The notes under the pieces were generated by a model. That model searched no databases. It worked only from the letters and a program-made list of their open reading frames with translations, and was not told the DNA's origin. DNA of 64,000 nt from CAYNSX01 sp964400165 (GTDB lineage Bacteria; Armatimonadota; Hebobacteria; CAYNSX01), in assembly GCA_964400165.1 (NCBI GenBank), contig CAYNSX010000004.1, positions 7,897 to 71,896 of the forward strand, written 5' to 3'. The stretch's first letter is position 1; every line of letters starts with the position of its first letter. A program made the position numbers and the translations under genes. This document shows, one piece after another, positions 6,633 to 14,875 of this stretch.

Positions 6633-7580
6633 ATGATGTCGCGCCCTCTTGGAAAGGCAACCAGAGACGGCTTCGGCGAAGCCCTCCGCGACCTCGGTGC
6701 GGTGGATGCCTCGTTCATCGTCCTCGACGGCGATGTAAACAATTCCACCCGCACCGAATACTTCGCCTCTAAGTACCCCGACCGGTTCTTCAATGTCGGC
6801 ATCGCCGAGTCGAACCTGGTCGGCGTCGCGTCGGGCATCGCCTCGAACGGACGCACCACCTGGCTGGCCAGTTTCGCCGCCTTCCTGATGTGCAACGCCT
6901 TCGACCAATTGCGGATGTCGGTCGCGGTGCCCGGCCTGCCGGTCAAGTGCGTCGGCAGTCACGCCGGCATTTCCATCGGCGAAGACGGCCCCTCGCAGAT
7001 GGCCATCGAAGATGTCGCGCTCGCCTGCGCGCTGCCCGGCTTCACCGTCGTCGTGCCCGCCGATGAATACACCGCCCGCGCCGCCGTCCCCGCGCTGCAC
7101 CGGATGGACGGTCCGTGCTACCTGCGGGTCGGGCGCCCGAAAGTGCCCGTCGTCTACAGCAACGGCTCGGCGCTCTTTGAAATCGGTCGCGCCAATCGCT
7201 TGCGCGAGGGCGGCGATGTGACGATTGTCGCCAACGGGTTGCTAGTCGCCCCGGCGCTCGACGCCGCCGACACCCTCGCCGGCGAGGGTGTCGAAGCCCG
7301 TGTGCTCGACATGCACACCGTCCGCCCGCTCGACGCTGAAGCGCTCCTGGCGGCGGCGAACGAGACCCGCGGCCTTGTCGTCGCCGAAGAGCACCTCATC
7401 GAGGGCGGGCTCGGCAGCCGCATCGCCGTCCTGCTCGCGCAACAGCGACCCTGCCCGATGCGGTTCGTCGGCCTGACCCGTTACGCGGAATCGGGCAAGT
7501 CGGAAGCGCTGCTCGAGAAATACCACCTGACCGCGTCCGACATCGCCGCCGCCGCCCGCGACCTGCTGCGCGCGCGCTAG
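6633..7580 (+). CDS. Transketolase, C-terminal (pyrimidine-binding and C-terminal) subunit
   Basis: This 315-residue protein is the second transketolase half. It has a pyrimidine-binding domain (FFNVGIAESNLVGVASGIA, whose Glu is expected to activate ThDP; FLMCNAFDQLRMS; GSHAGISIGEDGPSQMAIEDVALA) and a C-terminal domain (VARVLDMHTVRPLD-like, GLVVAEEHLIEGGLG). It should pair with the product of the gene ending at 6074. ATG 6633 and the adjacent ATG 6636 are equally possible. The open frame extends upstream through the repeat arm but has no transketolase sequence there. It is followed by lysC-lysA after 23 bases and is probably co-transcribed with it. Confidence 0.92.
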   Translation: MMSRPLGKATRDGFGEALRDLGAVDASFIVLDGDVNNSTRTEYFASKYPDRFFNVGIAESNLVGVASGIASNGRTTWLASFAAFLMCNAFDQLRMSVAVPGLPVKCVGSHAGISIGEDGPSQMAIEDVALACALPGFTVVVPADEYTARAAVPALHRMDGPCYLRVGRPKVPVVYSNGSALFEIGRANRLREGGDVTIVANGLLVAPALDAADTLAGEGVEARVLDMHTVRPLDAEALLAAANETRGLVVAEEHLIEGGLGSRIAVLLAQQRPCPMRFVGLTRYAESGKSEALLEKYHLTASDIAAAARDLLRAR

Positions 7581-7603
7581 GCGCCTGGCCTGACCCGTCG
7601 CCG

Positions 7604-10285
7604 ATGAGCCATCCCGCCTCGGCCCGCTGGATCGTCTGCAAGTTCGGCGGCACCAGCGTCGCCACGCGCGCTCGCTGGGACACGATCGTCGCCATTGCAC
7701 GCGAGCGCCTCGCCGAAGGGCTGCGCCCGGTCCTGGTGTGTTCCGCGCTCGACGGCGTCTCGGACGACCTCGAGCGCTGCGTCGAGGAGGCCGTTCGCGG
7801 CAAGCAGCAACCAATCCTGGACGCCATCGCCGCGACGCACTACGCGCTCGGCGACGCCCTCGGCCTCAATGCGGACACATTGCTCCGTGCCGACTTCGAG
7901 GTGCTGACCGGTCTTCTCGCGGCCATTGCGGAGGCGAAAGAGATCACTCCGGCTCGCCACGCCCGCGTCCTGGCGACGGGGGAACTCCTCGCCACCCGCC
8001 TCGGCGCCGCGTTCTGCAACGCCTCCAGCCTGCCGACCGCCTGGGTGGACGCGCGCTCCTGCCTCGTGTCCACCGACGAGCAGCATGTCGGCGAGACGCG
8101 GCGCATGCTCTCCGCCGTCTGCGCCGCGGAACCGGACCCGGCTCTCGCCGCGCAATTCGCGGCGCTGCCCGAATCGGTCCTTGTGACGCAGGGGTTCATC
8201 GCCCGCTTGGCCGGCGGTGACACGGTCTGCCTGGGGCGCGGCGGCTCCGACACTTCGGCGGCGATCTTCGCCGCCCGGCTGGGCGCCGTCCACTGTGAAA
8301 TCTGGACCGATGTGCCTGGGATGTTTTCCGCGGACCCGCGGCAGGTGCCCGCGGCGCGGCTGCTCCGGGCGCTCGACTACGACGAGGCCCAGGAGATTGC
8401 GACGACCGGCGCCAAAGTGCTGCACCCGCGGTGCATCGCGCCGCTGCGCCAGCACCGCATCCCCCTCCACATCCGCTGGATCGAGCGACCGGAGTGGGCC
8501 GGAACCGTGGTGTCGGGTGACCCGGGCGAAGCCGGCCCGCAAATCAAGGCGATCTCCGCCAAAGGCGACATCACGCTCATCGCGATGGACACGCCCGGCA
8601 TGTGGCAGCAGGTCGGTTTCCTCGCCGACACTTTCGCCGTCTTCCAGCGGCACGGCCTCTCGATTGACCTCGTGTCCACTTCCGAAATGAATGTCACCGT
8701 CTCGCTCGACCCGGGCGCCAACCTGCTCGACCCCGGCGCGCTGCATGCGCTGCTGGAAGACCTCCGCCCGCTGTGCACTCCGCGGACCATCGGCCCCTGT
8801 GCCGCGGTCAGTCTGATCGGGCGTAACATCCGAGGGCTGCTGCACGAACTGGGGCCCGCGCTCGAATTGTTCGGGGAGCACCGCATTCATCTCGTCTCGC
8901 AAGCGGCCAGCGACCTCAATTTTACCGTCGTCGTCGACGCCGGCCAGGCGGAGCCGCTCGTCCGGCAGCTGCACGCGCTCTTCTTCGAGGACCGGGCGGA
9001 TGATGCGCTCCTCGGCCCGAGTTGGCGCAGTCTGTTTGCAGGCGGCGATGCGCCCGCAGCCACGGATGAAGTGACGGGCCCGACGGTGTGGTGGCGCCAG
9101 CGGCGCGACGAATTGCTGGCCCTGGCGCGCGCCGCTGCGCCGCTCTATGTGAACGATGCCGCGTCGCTCGACGCCGCGGCCGCCCGCCTGCAGCGGCTCG
9201 CCGCCGTCGACCGCGTGTTCTACGCGCTCAAGGCCAACTCCCACCCCACGATCCTCGAGCGCTTCGCCGCCGCGGGGCTGGGGTTCGAATGCGTCTCGCC
9301 GGGCGAGATCGCCCGGGTCTTGCACACGGTCCCCAGGATCGATCGGCAGCGTATTCTCTTCACGCCGAACTTCGCCCCGCGCCACGAATACGCCGACGCG
9401 TTCGCCGCCGGCGTGATGGTGACGCTCGACAACGCCTACCCGCTCGAGCGCTGGCCCGATATCTTCCGCGGCAGGGCGGTGTTCCTCCGCCTCGACCCGG
9501 GCCGCGGGCGTGGACACCATGCCTATGTCCGCACCGCCGGCGCGCAGTCGAAATTCGGCATCGCGGAGTTGCAACTCGACGACCTCGCGGCGCGCCTCCG
9601 TGCATTGGATGTCCGGGTCATCGGCCTGCACGCGCATATCGGCAGCGGCATTCGTGACGCCGGCAGTTGGCTGGAAACGGCCGAGTTTCTGGCACGGAAC
9701 GCAGCAAGATTCCCGGAAGTGACCGCGCTCGACCTCGGCGGCGGCCTCGGCGTCCCCGAACAGCCCGGTCAGGTGCCGCTCGACTTGGCGGCGTTCGACG
9801 CGTCGTTGCAGCAGTTCAAGGCCGCGCACCCGCAGTTCGAACTGTGGCTGGAACCGGGGCGCTTCCTGGTCGCTGAAGCGGGCGTGCTCCTGGCGCGTGT
9901 GACGCAGGTTAAGCGCAAAGGCGACATCACCTTTGTCGGCATCGAGACCGGGATGAACTCACTCATTCGCCCGGCGCTCTACGGGGCGCACCACGAGATT
10001 GTGAACCTGACCCGCCTCGACGAACCGCCCGACCTGACGGCGAACATCGTCGGGCCGATTTGCGAATCCGCCGATGTCCTAGGCGCCGGCCGCCATCTGC
10101 CACCGACAGAGGAGGGCGATGTCTTGCTAATCGCCACCGCCGGCGCCTACGGCGCCGCCATGTCCTCGCACTACAACTTGCGCGAACCCGCCGCCGAAGT
10201 CATGTTGCCGCCGGCTACAACCGCGCCGCGGCGCACCAATTCGCGGAAAGGGCGCCCAGCGAAACAGCCGAGGCCCGCGCCGTGA
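7604..10285 (+). CDS. Bifunctional aspartate kinase / diaminopimelate decarboxylase
   Basis: This 893-residue fusion catalyses the first and last steps of lysine synthesis. Residues about 8-300 are aspartokinase (KFGGTS at 13-18, RGGSDTSAA, ATTGAKVLHPRC). Residues about 310-470 are the regulatory ACT region. Residues about 490-875 are fold-III PLP-dependent DAP decarboxylase, with YALKAN containing the Schiff-base lysine K543, HAHIGSGI, GGGLGVP, EPGRFLVAEAG and CESADVLG. The same fusion order is known in Xanthomonas-type bacteria. The C-terminus has an extra basic Pro-rich tail. Its TGA overlaps the GTG of the next gene by four bases, so they are likely translationally coupled. Confidence 0.95.
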   Translation: MSHPASARWIVCKFGGTSVATRARWDTIVAIARERLAEGLRPVLVCSALDGVSDDLERCVEEAVRGKQQPILDAIAATHYALGDALGLNADTLLRADFEVLTGLLAAIAEAKEITPARHARVLATGELLATRLGAAFCNASSLPTAWVDARSCLVSTDEQHVGETRRMLSAVCAAEPDPALAAQFAALPESVLVTQGFIARLAGGDTVCLGRGGSDTSAAIFAARLGAVHCEIWTDVPGMFSADPRQVPAARLLRALDYDEAQEIATTGAKVLHPRCIAPLRQHRIPLHIRWIERPEWAGTVVSGDPGEAGPQIKAISAKGDITLIAMDTPGMWQQVGFLADTFAVFQRHGLSIDLVSTSEMNVTVSLDPGANLLDPGALHALLEDLRPLCTPRTIGPCAAVSLIGRNIRGLLHELGPALELFGEHRIHLVSQAASDLNFTVVVDAGQAEPLVRQLHALFFEDRADDALLGPSWRSLFAGGDAPAATDEVTGPTVWWRQRRDELLALARAAAPLYVNDAASLDAAAARLQRLAAVDRVFYALKANSHPTILERFAAAGLGFECVSPGEIARVLHTVPRIDRQRILFTPNFAPRHEYADAFAAGVMVTLDNAYPLERWPDIFRGRAVFLRLDPGRGRGHHAYVRTAGAQSKFGIAELQLDDLAARLRALDVRVIGLHAHIGSGIRDAGSWLETAEFLARNAARFPEVTALDLGGGLGVPEQPGQVPLDLAAFDASLQQFKAAHPQFELWLEPGRFLVAEAGVLLARVTQVKRKGDITFVGIETGMNSLIRPALYGAHHEIVNLTRLDEPPDLTANIVGPICESADVLGAGRHLPPTEEGDVLLIATAGAYGAAMSSHYNLREPAAEVMLPPATTAPRRTNSRKGRPAKQPRPAP

Positions 10286-11073
10286 CCCCGCACTTGCTGG
10301 TTGCGCTCATCGCGCTCTCCGCCGCGGCGCTGACGCTGTTCTCCGGCTTCGGCCTCGGCACCATCCTGCTGCCGGTGTTTGCTCTGTTCTTCCCCGTCGA
10401 AATCGCCGTCGCCGCGACGGCCATCGTGCATCTGGCGAACAACCTCTTCAAGATCGGCCTCATCGGCCGCCACGCGCACTGGCCCACCGTGGCGCGCTTC
10501 GGCATCCCCGCCGCAGTCGGCGCGCTCCTCGGCGCCGAAGCGCTCGTCCGGCTGGGCACGCTGCCGCCTGTCGCCACCTATGCGCTCGGAACGACCGACC
10601 ACACCATTACGCTGGTGCATCTCGTCATCGGATCGCTCATCTTCGTCTTCGCGCTCGTCGAACTGCTGCCCGCCGGGCAGCGCCTCGGTTTTGGCCGCCG
10701 CTACCTCGGCATCGGCGGCGCACTGTCGGGGTTTTTCGGGGGCGTCTCGGGGCATCAGGGTGCGCTGCGCTCCGCCTTCCTCATCAAGGCCGGACTGACG
10801 AAGGAGCAGTTCATCGGCACCGGCGCGGTCGCCGCCGTCTTCGTGGATGTGTCCCGGCTGGTGGTCTACGGGCTGGCGTTCGTCGGCGACCCCTGGGCCG
10901 CGCTCCGGGGCTCCGGCGCGTTGGCGCTGGTCGTAACTGGTACCGTTGCCGCGTTCCTTGGCTCCTATTTCGGCGCCCGGCTGCTCCCCCGCCTGACGCT
11001 GGCGAGCGTCCGCCTCATCATCGGCGTCCTGCTGTTGGTGATGTCCGTCGCCATCGCCACGGCCCTCGTCTAG
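10282..11073 (+). CDS. TauE/SafE-family membrane permease
   Basis: This 263-residue membrane protein has about eight hydrophobic helices and the internal similarity of TauE/SafE permeases. The first half has the family-like opening SGFGLGTILLPVFALFFPVEIAVAATAIVHLANN. The second has LSGFFGGVSGHQGALRSAFL. Members move sulfite, sulfonates or other organic anions across the inner membrane, and the substrate here is unknown. The GTG at 10282 overlaps the lysC-lysA stop as GTGA. The open frame extends further upstream inside lysA but that part is a shadow. Confidence 0.87.
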   Translation: MTPHLLVALIALSAAALTLFSGFGLGTILLPVFALFFPVEIAVAATAIVHLANNLFKIGLIGRHAHWPTVARFGIPAAVGALLGAEALVRLGTLPPVATYALGTTDHTITLVHLVIGSLIFVFALVELLPAGQRLGFGRRYLGIGGALSGFFGGVSGHQGALRSAFLIKAGLTKEQFIGTGAVAAVFVDVSRLVVYGLAFVGDPWAALRGSGALALVVTGTVAAFLGSYFGARLLPRLTLASVRLIIGVLLLVMSVAIATALV

Positions 11074-11100
11074 ACCCAGTCATCCATTGACTCCCTCCAA

Positions 11101-11137
11101 AAGTTAGGATAACCTAACTTTAGTTAGGCACTCCTAA
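11101..11137 (+). promoter_or_regulatory. Tandem TTAGG-N4-CCTAA operator boxes
   Basis: Two inverted repeats of the same geometry lie side by side: TTAGG(11104-11108)-N4-CCTAA(11113-11117) and TTAGG(11124-11128)-N4-CCTAA(11133-11137). Their centres are exactly 20 bp apart, two helical turns. The first extends to a perfect 8-4-8 palindrome. They end 16 bases before the next start codon. The half-sites resemble those of DtxR/IdeR/MntR metal repressors. Confidence 0.6.
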
Positions 11138-11153
11138 ATCAAGGGGAGGAACC

Positions 11154-11969
11154 GTGGTGACTGGCCGATTGCTGCACTTTCCAAGATTGCTGCTGTTGCT
11201 CGCTGCACTTGCCGCAGGTCTCTTCGTTCCGATGGAGTCCGCCACGGCTGATGAAGAGGACGAATATGAATTCTCTCGCCCTTTCATCACCGAATACCCC
11301 GAAGCCGACACCGAACTGCGCTTGAGTTTCTTCGTCATCAAAGGCGACCGCGAGCCCGGGCGCACACACCTAGTCCGGCTCTTGGCCGAGTACGCCTTCC
11401 GGCACAACGCCAGCATCGAGATTGAGATCCCGTGGGCCAACTTTCGGCCGGTCGGCGGTTCCTCCGTCAGCCATGTCGGTGACATCGAACTCGGCCTGAA
11501 GTTCGTCACCGGCGAGAGCGAGGCGCGCGGCACCGCCACCGCGCTCGGCCTCGAAGTCCGGGCGCCGACCGGCAGCAGCGCCCTCGGCATCGGCAGCAGC
11601 AGTGTGTGGGAACTGGAGCCGTTCTTCGTATTCGGGCGCCGACACGGCGACTGGGAAACGATCGGCGTCGTCCGGCTGGGCTTCCTCTTCAACGAGCCCG
11701 CCGGCGAACCGTCAGAGACGGAACTCGGTTTCGACCTCTCGCTGCTGCGTCACTTGAGTGAGCGCTGGCAGGCGCTGGTCGAGATCAATGGCGAGCACGG
11801 CCTGCGCGGCGAGGAGGCGGGCGCGACGCTCGTCACCCTCACGCCCGGCCTCAAGTGGCGCCCCAACCCGCACCGCGGCGAGCAAATCGGCATTGGCGCC
11901 AGTTTCCCCGTCACCGGGCCGCGCGAATTCACCAGCCGCGTCTTCCTGATGCTGTTCAAGCCGATGTAA
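11154..11969 (+). CDS. Predicted secreted beta-barrel-type protein under the TTAGG operator
   Basis: This 271-residue protein has an N-terminal signal peptide (hydrophobic LLLLLAALAAGLFV, about residues 10-26). The rest is alternating beta-strand sequence such as TELRLSFFVIKGD, ASIEIEIPWANF, DIELGLKFVTGE and TALGLEVRAPTGSS, ending FTSRVFLMLFKPM. This resembles outer-membrane barrels of the transporter/MetA-like group, but the match is only by strand pattern. GTG 11154, with a second GTG at 11157, follows a strong AGGGGAGGA. The operator upstream suggests metal-dependent control. No enzyme motif is visible. Confidence 0.7.
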   Translation: MVTGRLLHFPRLLLLLAALAAGLFVPMESATADEEDEYEFSRPFITEYPEADTELRLSFFVIKGDREPGRTHLVRLLAEYAFRHNASIEIEIPWANFRPVGGSSVSHVGDIELGLKFVTGESEARGTATALGLEVRAPTGSSALGIGSSSVWELEPFFVFGRRHGDWETIGVVRLGFLFNEPAGEPSETELGFDLSLLRHLSERWQALVEINGEHGLRGEEAGATLVTLTPGLKWRPNPHRGEQIGIGASFPVTGPREFTSRVFLMLFKPM

Positions 11970-11979
11970 CAACCAAAGG

Positions 11980-12057
11980 GACCAGGGAGGCGGGGAGGCG
12001 GGGAGGCAGTGGAGCATTGACTGCGTTCCCGCCTCCCTGCCTCCCTGCTTACCTAGT
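11980..12057. repeat. GGCGGGGAGGC-type inverted repeat between convergent genes
   Basis: Left arm GACCAGGGAGGCGGGGAGGC and right arm GCCTCCCTGCCTCCCTGC surround a short centre. It belongs to the family at 1.85 and 13.73 kb. Its place between two converging stop codons would suit a bidirectional terminator. Confidence 0.6.
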
Positions 12058-12059
12058 CT

Positions 12060-13643
12060 TTAGTCATTCCAATCCGGCGGCCAATTGCCCGCCGCCTTGG
12101 CGTCGGCGCTGAAAACATCCCACTCGGCATCGGTGAAGCGCCGCACGCTCCCGTCGAGCATCGCCGCGAACACATACCCGCGCGGCCAGGCGAGGAACGC
12201 GAGCGGCACCCCCTGCGGGTTCGGCCGCCCCATCACCATCTGCCCGGGCTGAATCAAGAAACTCACCAGCGCCTCGCCCCCGGGCGCGCCGAGCGAGTCA
12301 CTATTCGGCAGCAAGGAACCCACCATGCCCAGGATGCCCTCGGGAAAACTTTCCGCATTCAAGTCAGGGAACCGACTCCCCCACACCTTGAGGACATTTT
12401 GGAGTGCCGCGGACACCTCACGCATCCGCGACTCGGCGAGTTGCAGCTTCTGCTCATCGCTCAACGGGAGCCCATAGTGCGCCCGCTCGTCGAGCGTGGC
12501 GTCATCCAGGCGAAGGTCAGCCAGCCAAATCTGCCCGCCACGGACAAAACAGACACTCAATGAATCCCCCGCCCATTCCGCTTCGAAAGACGCATCTGCC
12601 GCCACCAACAGCGTGTTGTGACTCCGTCGTTCGGGATTCAGCGCCCACAGGAGAAACAAGTTGCCCTTCCACTCATTCCGCACCTCGTCGCGCAGCGGAA
12701 TCGAAGAGCCGAAGAGCAGCAAGTCATGCTTCGCCGACCAGCCGAGAATGGGGCCCGAGTCACGGGTCACGACTTGCGACTCGCCCGAGTGCAAGTCAAT
12801 GACCGACCTGAACACCGTGTCCGCGGCTTGGTCGTGTGCCAACTCGACGCGAAACCGTCCGCTCGGCGATTGCAATCGAATCGGCCATCGCGTTATGCCA
12901 ACAACCATATCTCGTTCGAGCAAGACCGATTGCCCCGCTTCGAGGTCGTAATTTACCAACTTTCCTTGCCGGCGTTCACTCCCGTCGGCATCCACAACAC
13001 GCTGCGACGCCAAGAATTCGATGCCGTCGCCTTCGGCGTTCCAGCGCGGGATGATTCCCTCACCCACTACGGTAACCGCTCCCGTCCTCGCGTCAGCCAG
13101 CAGGACCTGCGACGGCGTGTCGGGGCTTCGCATGGTGCCAATCAGGATTCGCGTTCCTTGCGGCTCGCAGGCGACAGTCTGTAAGCGGGCGCCGCCCAAC
13201 GTGTGCGTCTGGCTCTGCCAGGTGCGCGCATCGAAGACGCGCACCTCGCGCACCTCTCCGTTCTCATTCAGCCACGGCACCACCAGTATCGGTGCGCCCT
13301 GGCACCAACAGAGGTCGGGATTCAGCCCGCCAGCGAACATCATTTCAGCCTTTAGCAAAACCCGCGGCATCCCTCCGGATGCGGGGATGACGCTCACCCG
13401 CGGCCCCATCATCCGCACCGTGGCGCCCGTCCGGGAATCAGCAACCGGATACGACAGTTCCAGATACGCGATCCACTTCCCGTCCGGGCTGGCCGCCAGC
13501 GAATACACTTCCGCATCGTGGGTCAGTTGCCGCGAGCCGCCCGCGCGGGCGATCTGGTCACCGACGACCATGACTGGATCGGGCCGCGTAGATCCCGCCG
13601 CCGCGAGAATCATCACCCAAGGAACTAGCCAGCCGTTCGCCAT
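12060..13643 (-). CDS. Secreted WD40/TolB-like beta-propeller protein
   Basis: This protein of about 527 residues has a signal peptide (MANGWLVPWVMILAAAGS). It continues with TolB/WD40-like propeller blades: SLAASPDGKWIAYLELS, PRVSVIPASGGMPRVLLKAE, VRVFDARTWQSQTHTLGG, PRWNAEGDGIEFLAS and SPSGRFRVELAHD. The C-terminus has GYVFAAMLDGSVRRFTDAEW, reminiscent of the DGSVR tail of DUF1559-type secreted proteins. A binding or scaffold role outside the cytoplasm is likely, with no catalytic motif. ATG 13643 is chosen because it starts the signal peptide and follows GGGGAGG by six bases. The open frame extends 27 codons further upstream. Confidence 0.78.
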   Translation of the reverse strand: MANGWLVPWVMILAAAGSTRPDPVMVVGDQIARAGGSRQLTHDAEVYSLAASPDGKWIAYLELSYPVADSRTGATVRMMGPRVSVIPASGGMPRVLLKAEMMFAGGLNPDLCWCQGAPILVVPWLNENGEVREVRVFDARTWQSQTHTLGGARLQTVACEPQGTRILIGTMRSPDTPSQVLLADARTGAVTVVGEGIIPRWNAEGDGIEFLASQRVVDADGSERRQGKLVNYDLEAGQSVLLERDMVVGITRWPIRLQSPSGRFRVELAHDQAADTVFRSVIDLHSGESQVVTRDSGPILGWSAKHDLLLFGSSIPLRDEVRNEWKGNLFLLWALNPERRSHNTLLVAADASFEAEWAGDSLSVCFVRGGQIWLADLRLDDATLDERAHYGLPLSDEQKLQLAESRMREVSAALQNVLKVWGSRFPDLNAESFPEGILGMVGSLLPNSDSLGAPGGEALVSFLIQPGQMVMGRPNPQGVPLAFLAWPRGYVFAAMLDGSVRRFTDAEWDVFSADAKAAGNWPPDWND

Positions 13644-13727
13644 CCTGCACCTCCCCGCTGCGTTCACTCGCCTGCCGATTCTACTCTCCCCGCCCCCGAA
13701 AACAACCGGGCCGCGATACGACAAAGT

Positions 13728-13796
13728 GACCAGGAAGGCGGGAACGCAGGGAGGCAGTGACTGCCTTCCTGCCTTCCCGCCTCCCCGGTTCCTAGT
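13728..13796. repeat. GGCGGGGAGGC-type inverted repeat
   Basis: Left arm GACCAGGAAGGCGGGAACGC and right arm GCCTTCCCGCCTCCCCGG make a long imperfect stem with almost no loop. The right edge touches the stop codon of the Sec-peroxiredoxin gene. Placement after that gene on the minus strand fits a terminator. Confidence 0.6.
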
Positions 13797-14397
13797 TTTT
13801 GCCCTGCAGTTCCGCGAGCTTCTTTGCCAGGTCGGCGCCGTGCGTCTTCACACTCACCTTCAGATCGATGTAGCGGACAACGCCGTCCGGGTCAATGATG
13901 AAGGTGCCGCGCTTGGACATGAATTGGACATCGAAGCCGCGCGCTTTCATTTGGGCTTGCTGGTCAGCCGTCAGCATCTGCAGCATCCCGTAGGACTTCG
14001 AGATCTTGCCGTCGGCGTCTACCAGCAGCGGAAACTGGAAGTTGTTCTTCTCGGCGAACTCCTTGTGCGTCTCCTTGCCCTGCGCGCTGATGATGAAAAT
14101 GGAAGCGTTGAGTGCTTTCAGATTGGCTTGCTCATCACGGAGCGAGCACCCCTGCAGCGTTCAGCCCCCCGTATTGTCGAGGACATAGAACGAGAGGATG
14201 ACCCAGTCCTTCCCCTTGTGGTCGGCGAGGCGCTGTCGCTTGTCGTTCTGATCGGTGGTGTCGAAGAGGGGGGCCTTGTCGCCCGCCTTCAGTTGCGGTT
14301 CGTCCACTGTCGGTCCTTCCGCGGCGGTCACGCGCGGCGCCGCCAGCATCACGGCGACCAGCGCGCACACGCCCAGCATCCGAATGGCTTGTCGCAT
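13792..14397 (-). CDS. Exported peroxiredoxin (Bcp/PrxQ-like) with selenocysteine encoded by TGA
   Basis: This is a predicted 201-residue selenoprotein. ATG 14397 follows GGAGAG and begins a signal peptide (about residues 1-25, ending VTAAEG). The frame then gives KAGDKAPLFDTTDQNDKRQRL, ILSFYVLDNTGG, TGA at 14163-14161 (codon 79), TLQGCSLRDEQ, FPLLVDADGKISKSYG and TFIIDPDGVVRYIDLKV. The TGA sits exactly where Bcp/PrxQ proteins have the peroxidatic Cys (TPGCTxxxCSLRD), and the second Cys, five residues on, is kept. The product should reduce peroxides outside the cytoplasm. Conventional gene calling would split or drop it. It is followed upstream by DUF309 and Cys-peroxiredoxin genes on the same strand. 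Confidence 0.85.
14125..14151 (-). promoter_or_regulatory. Candidate bacterial SECIS hairpin
   Basis: Directly downstream of the TGA, the mRNA can form UGCUC/GAGCA (14148-14144 with 14133-14129) with a 10-base loop starting with G, 17 bases after the TGA. A 2x2 internal loop and two G-C pairs extend it. Distance and a G at the loop start fit known bacterial SECIS elements. An alternative smaller hairpin, GGGG/CUCC, competes, so the fold is tentative. Confidence 0.45.
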
Positions 14398-14428
14398 TGC
14401 GCTCTCCAATTCTCCAGCCCCGCGTATC

Positions 14429-14875
14429 TTACTCGGTTTTGGAAGTGCTCTCCCCCGGCCAGTGCAGCGGCATCGTCGGGCGGTCGAGCATCTCACGCAC
14501 CTTCACCGGCGCGTCGGGCGCCGGATGCAGGCGCGGCAGGTCGCCCGGAGCCGCCGGGTCGCGCCCGAAGGCGGCGACGAAGCGGTCGAGGTCGCGCCGC
14601 AGCCGCGCCAAGTCGATGCCGCGGTAGCGCGGCGGCAGTTGGTCGAGTTTCTCGATGCAGTGTTCGTGCAGCCCGCGCACGCCGGCGAGATTGCCCCGGC
14701 TCCAGTGATAGACCGTCACCGCCGCCTGAATCAGCGCGTGATAGAAAGTGCGCTCGTCGCCGTGCACCTGCTTCCACAACGCTTCCAGCACCTCGTGACA
14801 CTGGAAGTAGTCGCCCTCGTTGAACAGGGCGATGCCGCGCAGGAAGTCGGGGTGCAGCGCCGGGTCAGGCGGCAT
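14429..14875 (-). CDS. DUF309-family protein
   Basis: This 148-residue protein has the DUF309 signature: FNEGDYFQCHEVLEALWKQVHGDERTFYHALIQAAVTVYHW, then LPPRYRGIDLARLRRDLDRF. Conserved residues are the H-E of CHEVLE and the following W. The family is a small all-helical bundle of unknown function. ATG 14875 gives the normal start about eight residues before the domain. It overlaps the end of the upstream peroxiredoxin by 11 bases, so the two are co-translated. The Sec-peroxiredoxin follows 31 bases downstream. Confidence 0.88.
   Translation of the reverse strand: MPPDPALHPDFLRGIALFNEGDYFQCHEVLEALWKQVHGDERTFYHALIQAAVTVYHWSRGNLAGVRGLHEHCIEKLDQLPPRYRGIDLARLRRDLDRFVAAFGRDPAAPGDLPRLHPAPDAPVKVREMLDRPTMPLHWPGESTSKTE

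Noticed and set aside
7577..9829. A 750-residue minus-strand open frame opposite lysC-lysA
   Set aside because: It is antisense to a clear enzyme, has Arg/Gly/Glu-rich low-complexity sequence and no family similarity; it is a high-GC shadow frame.
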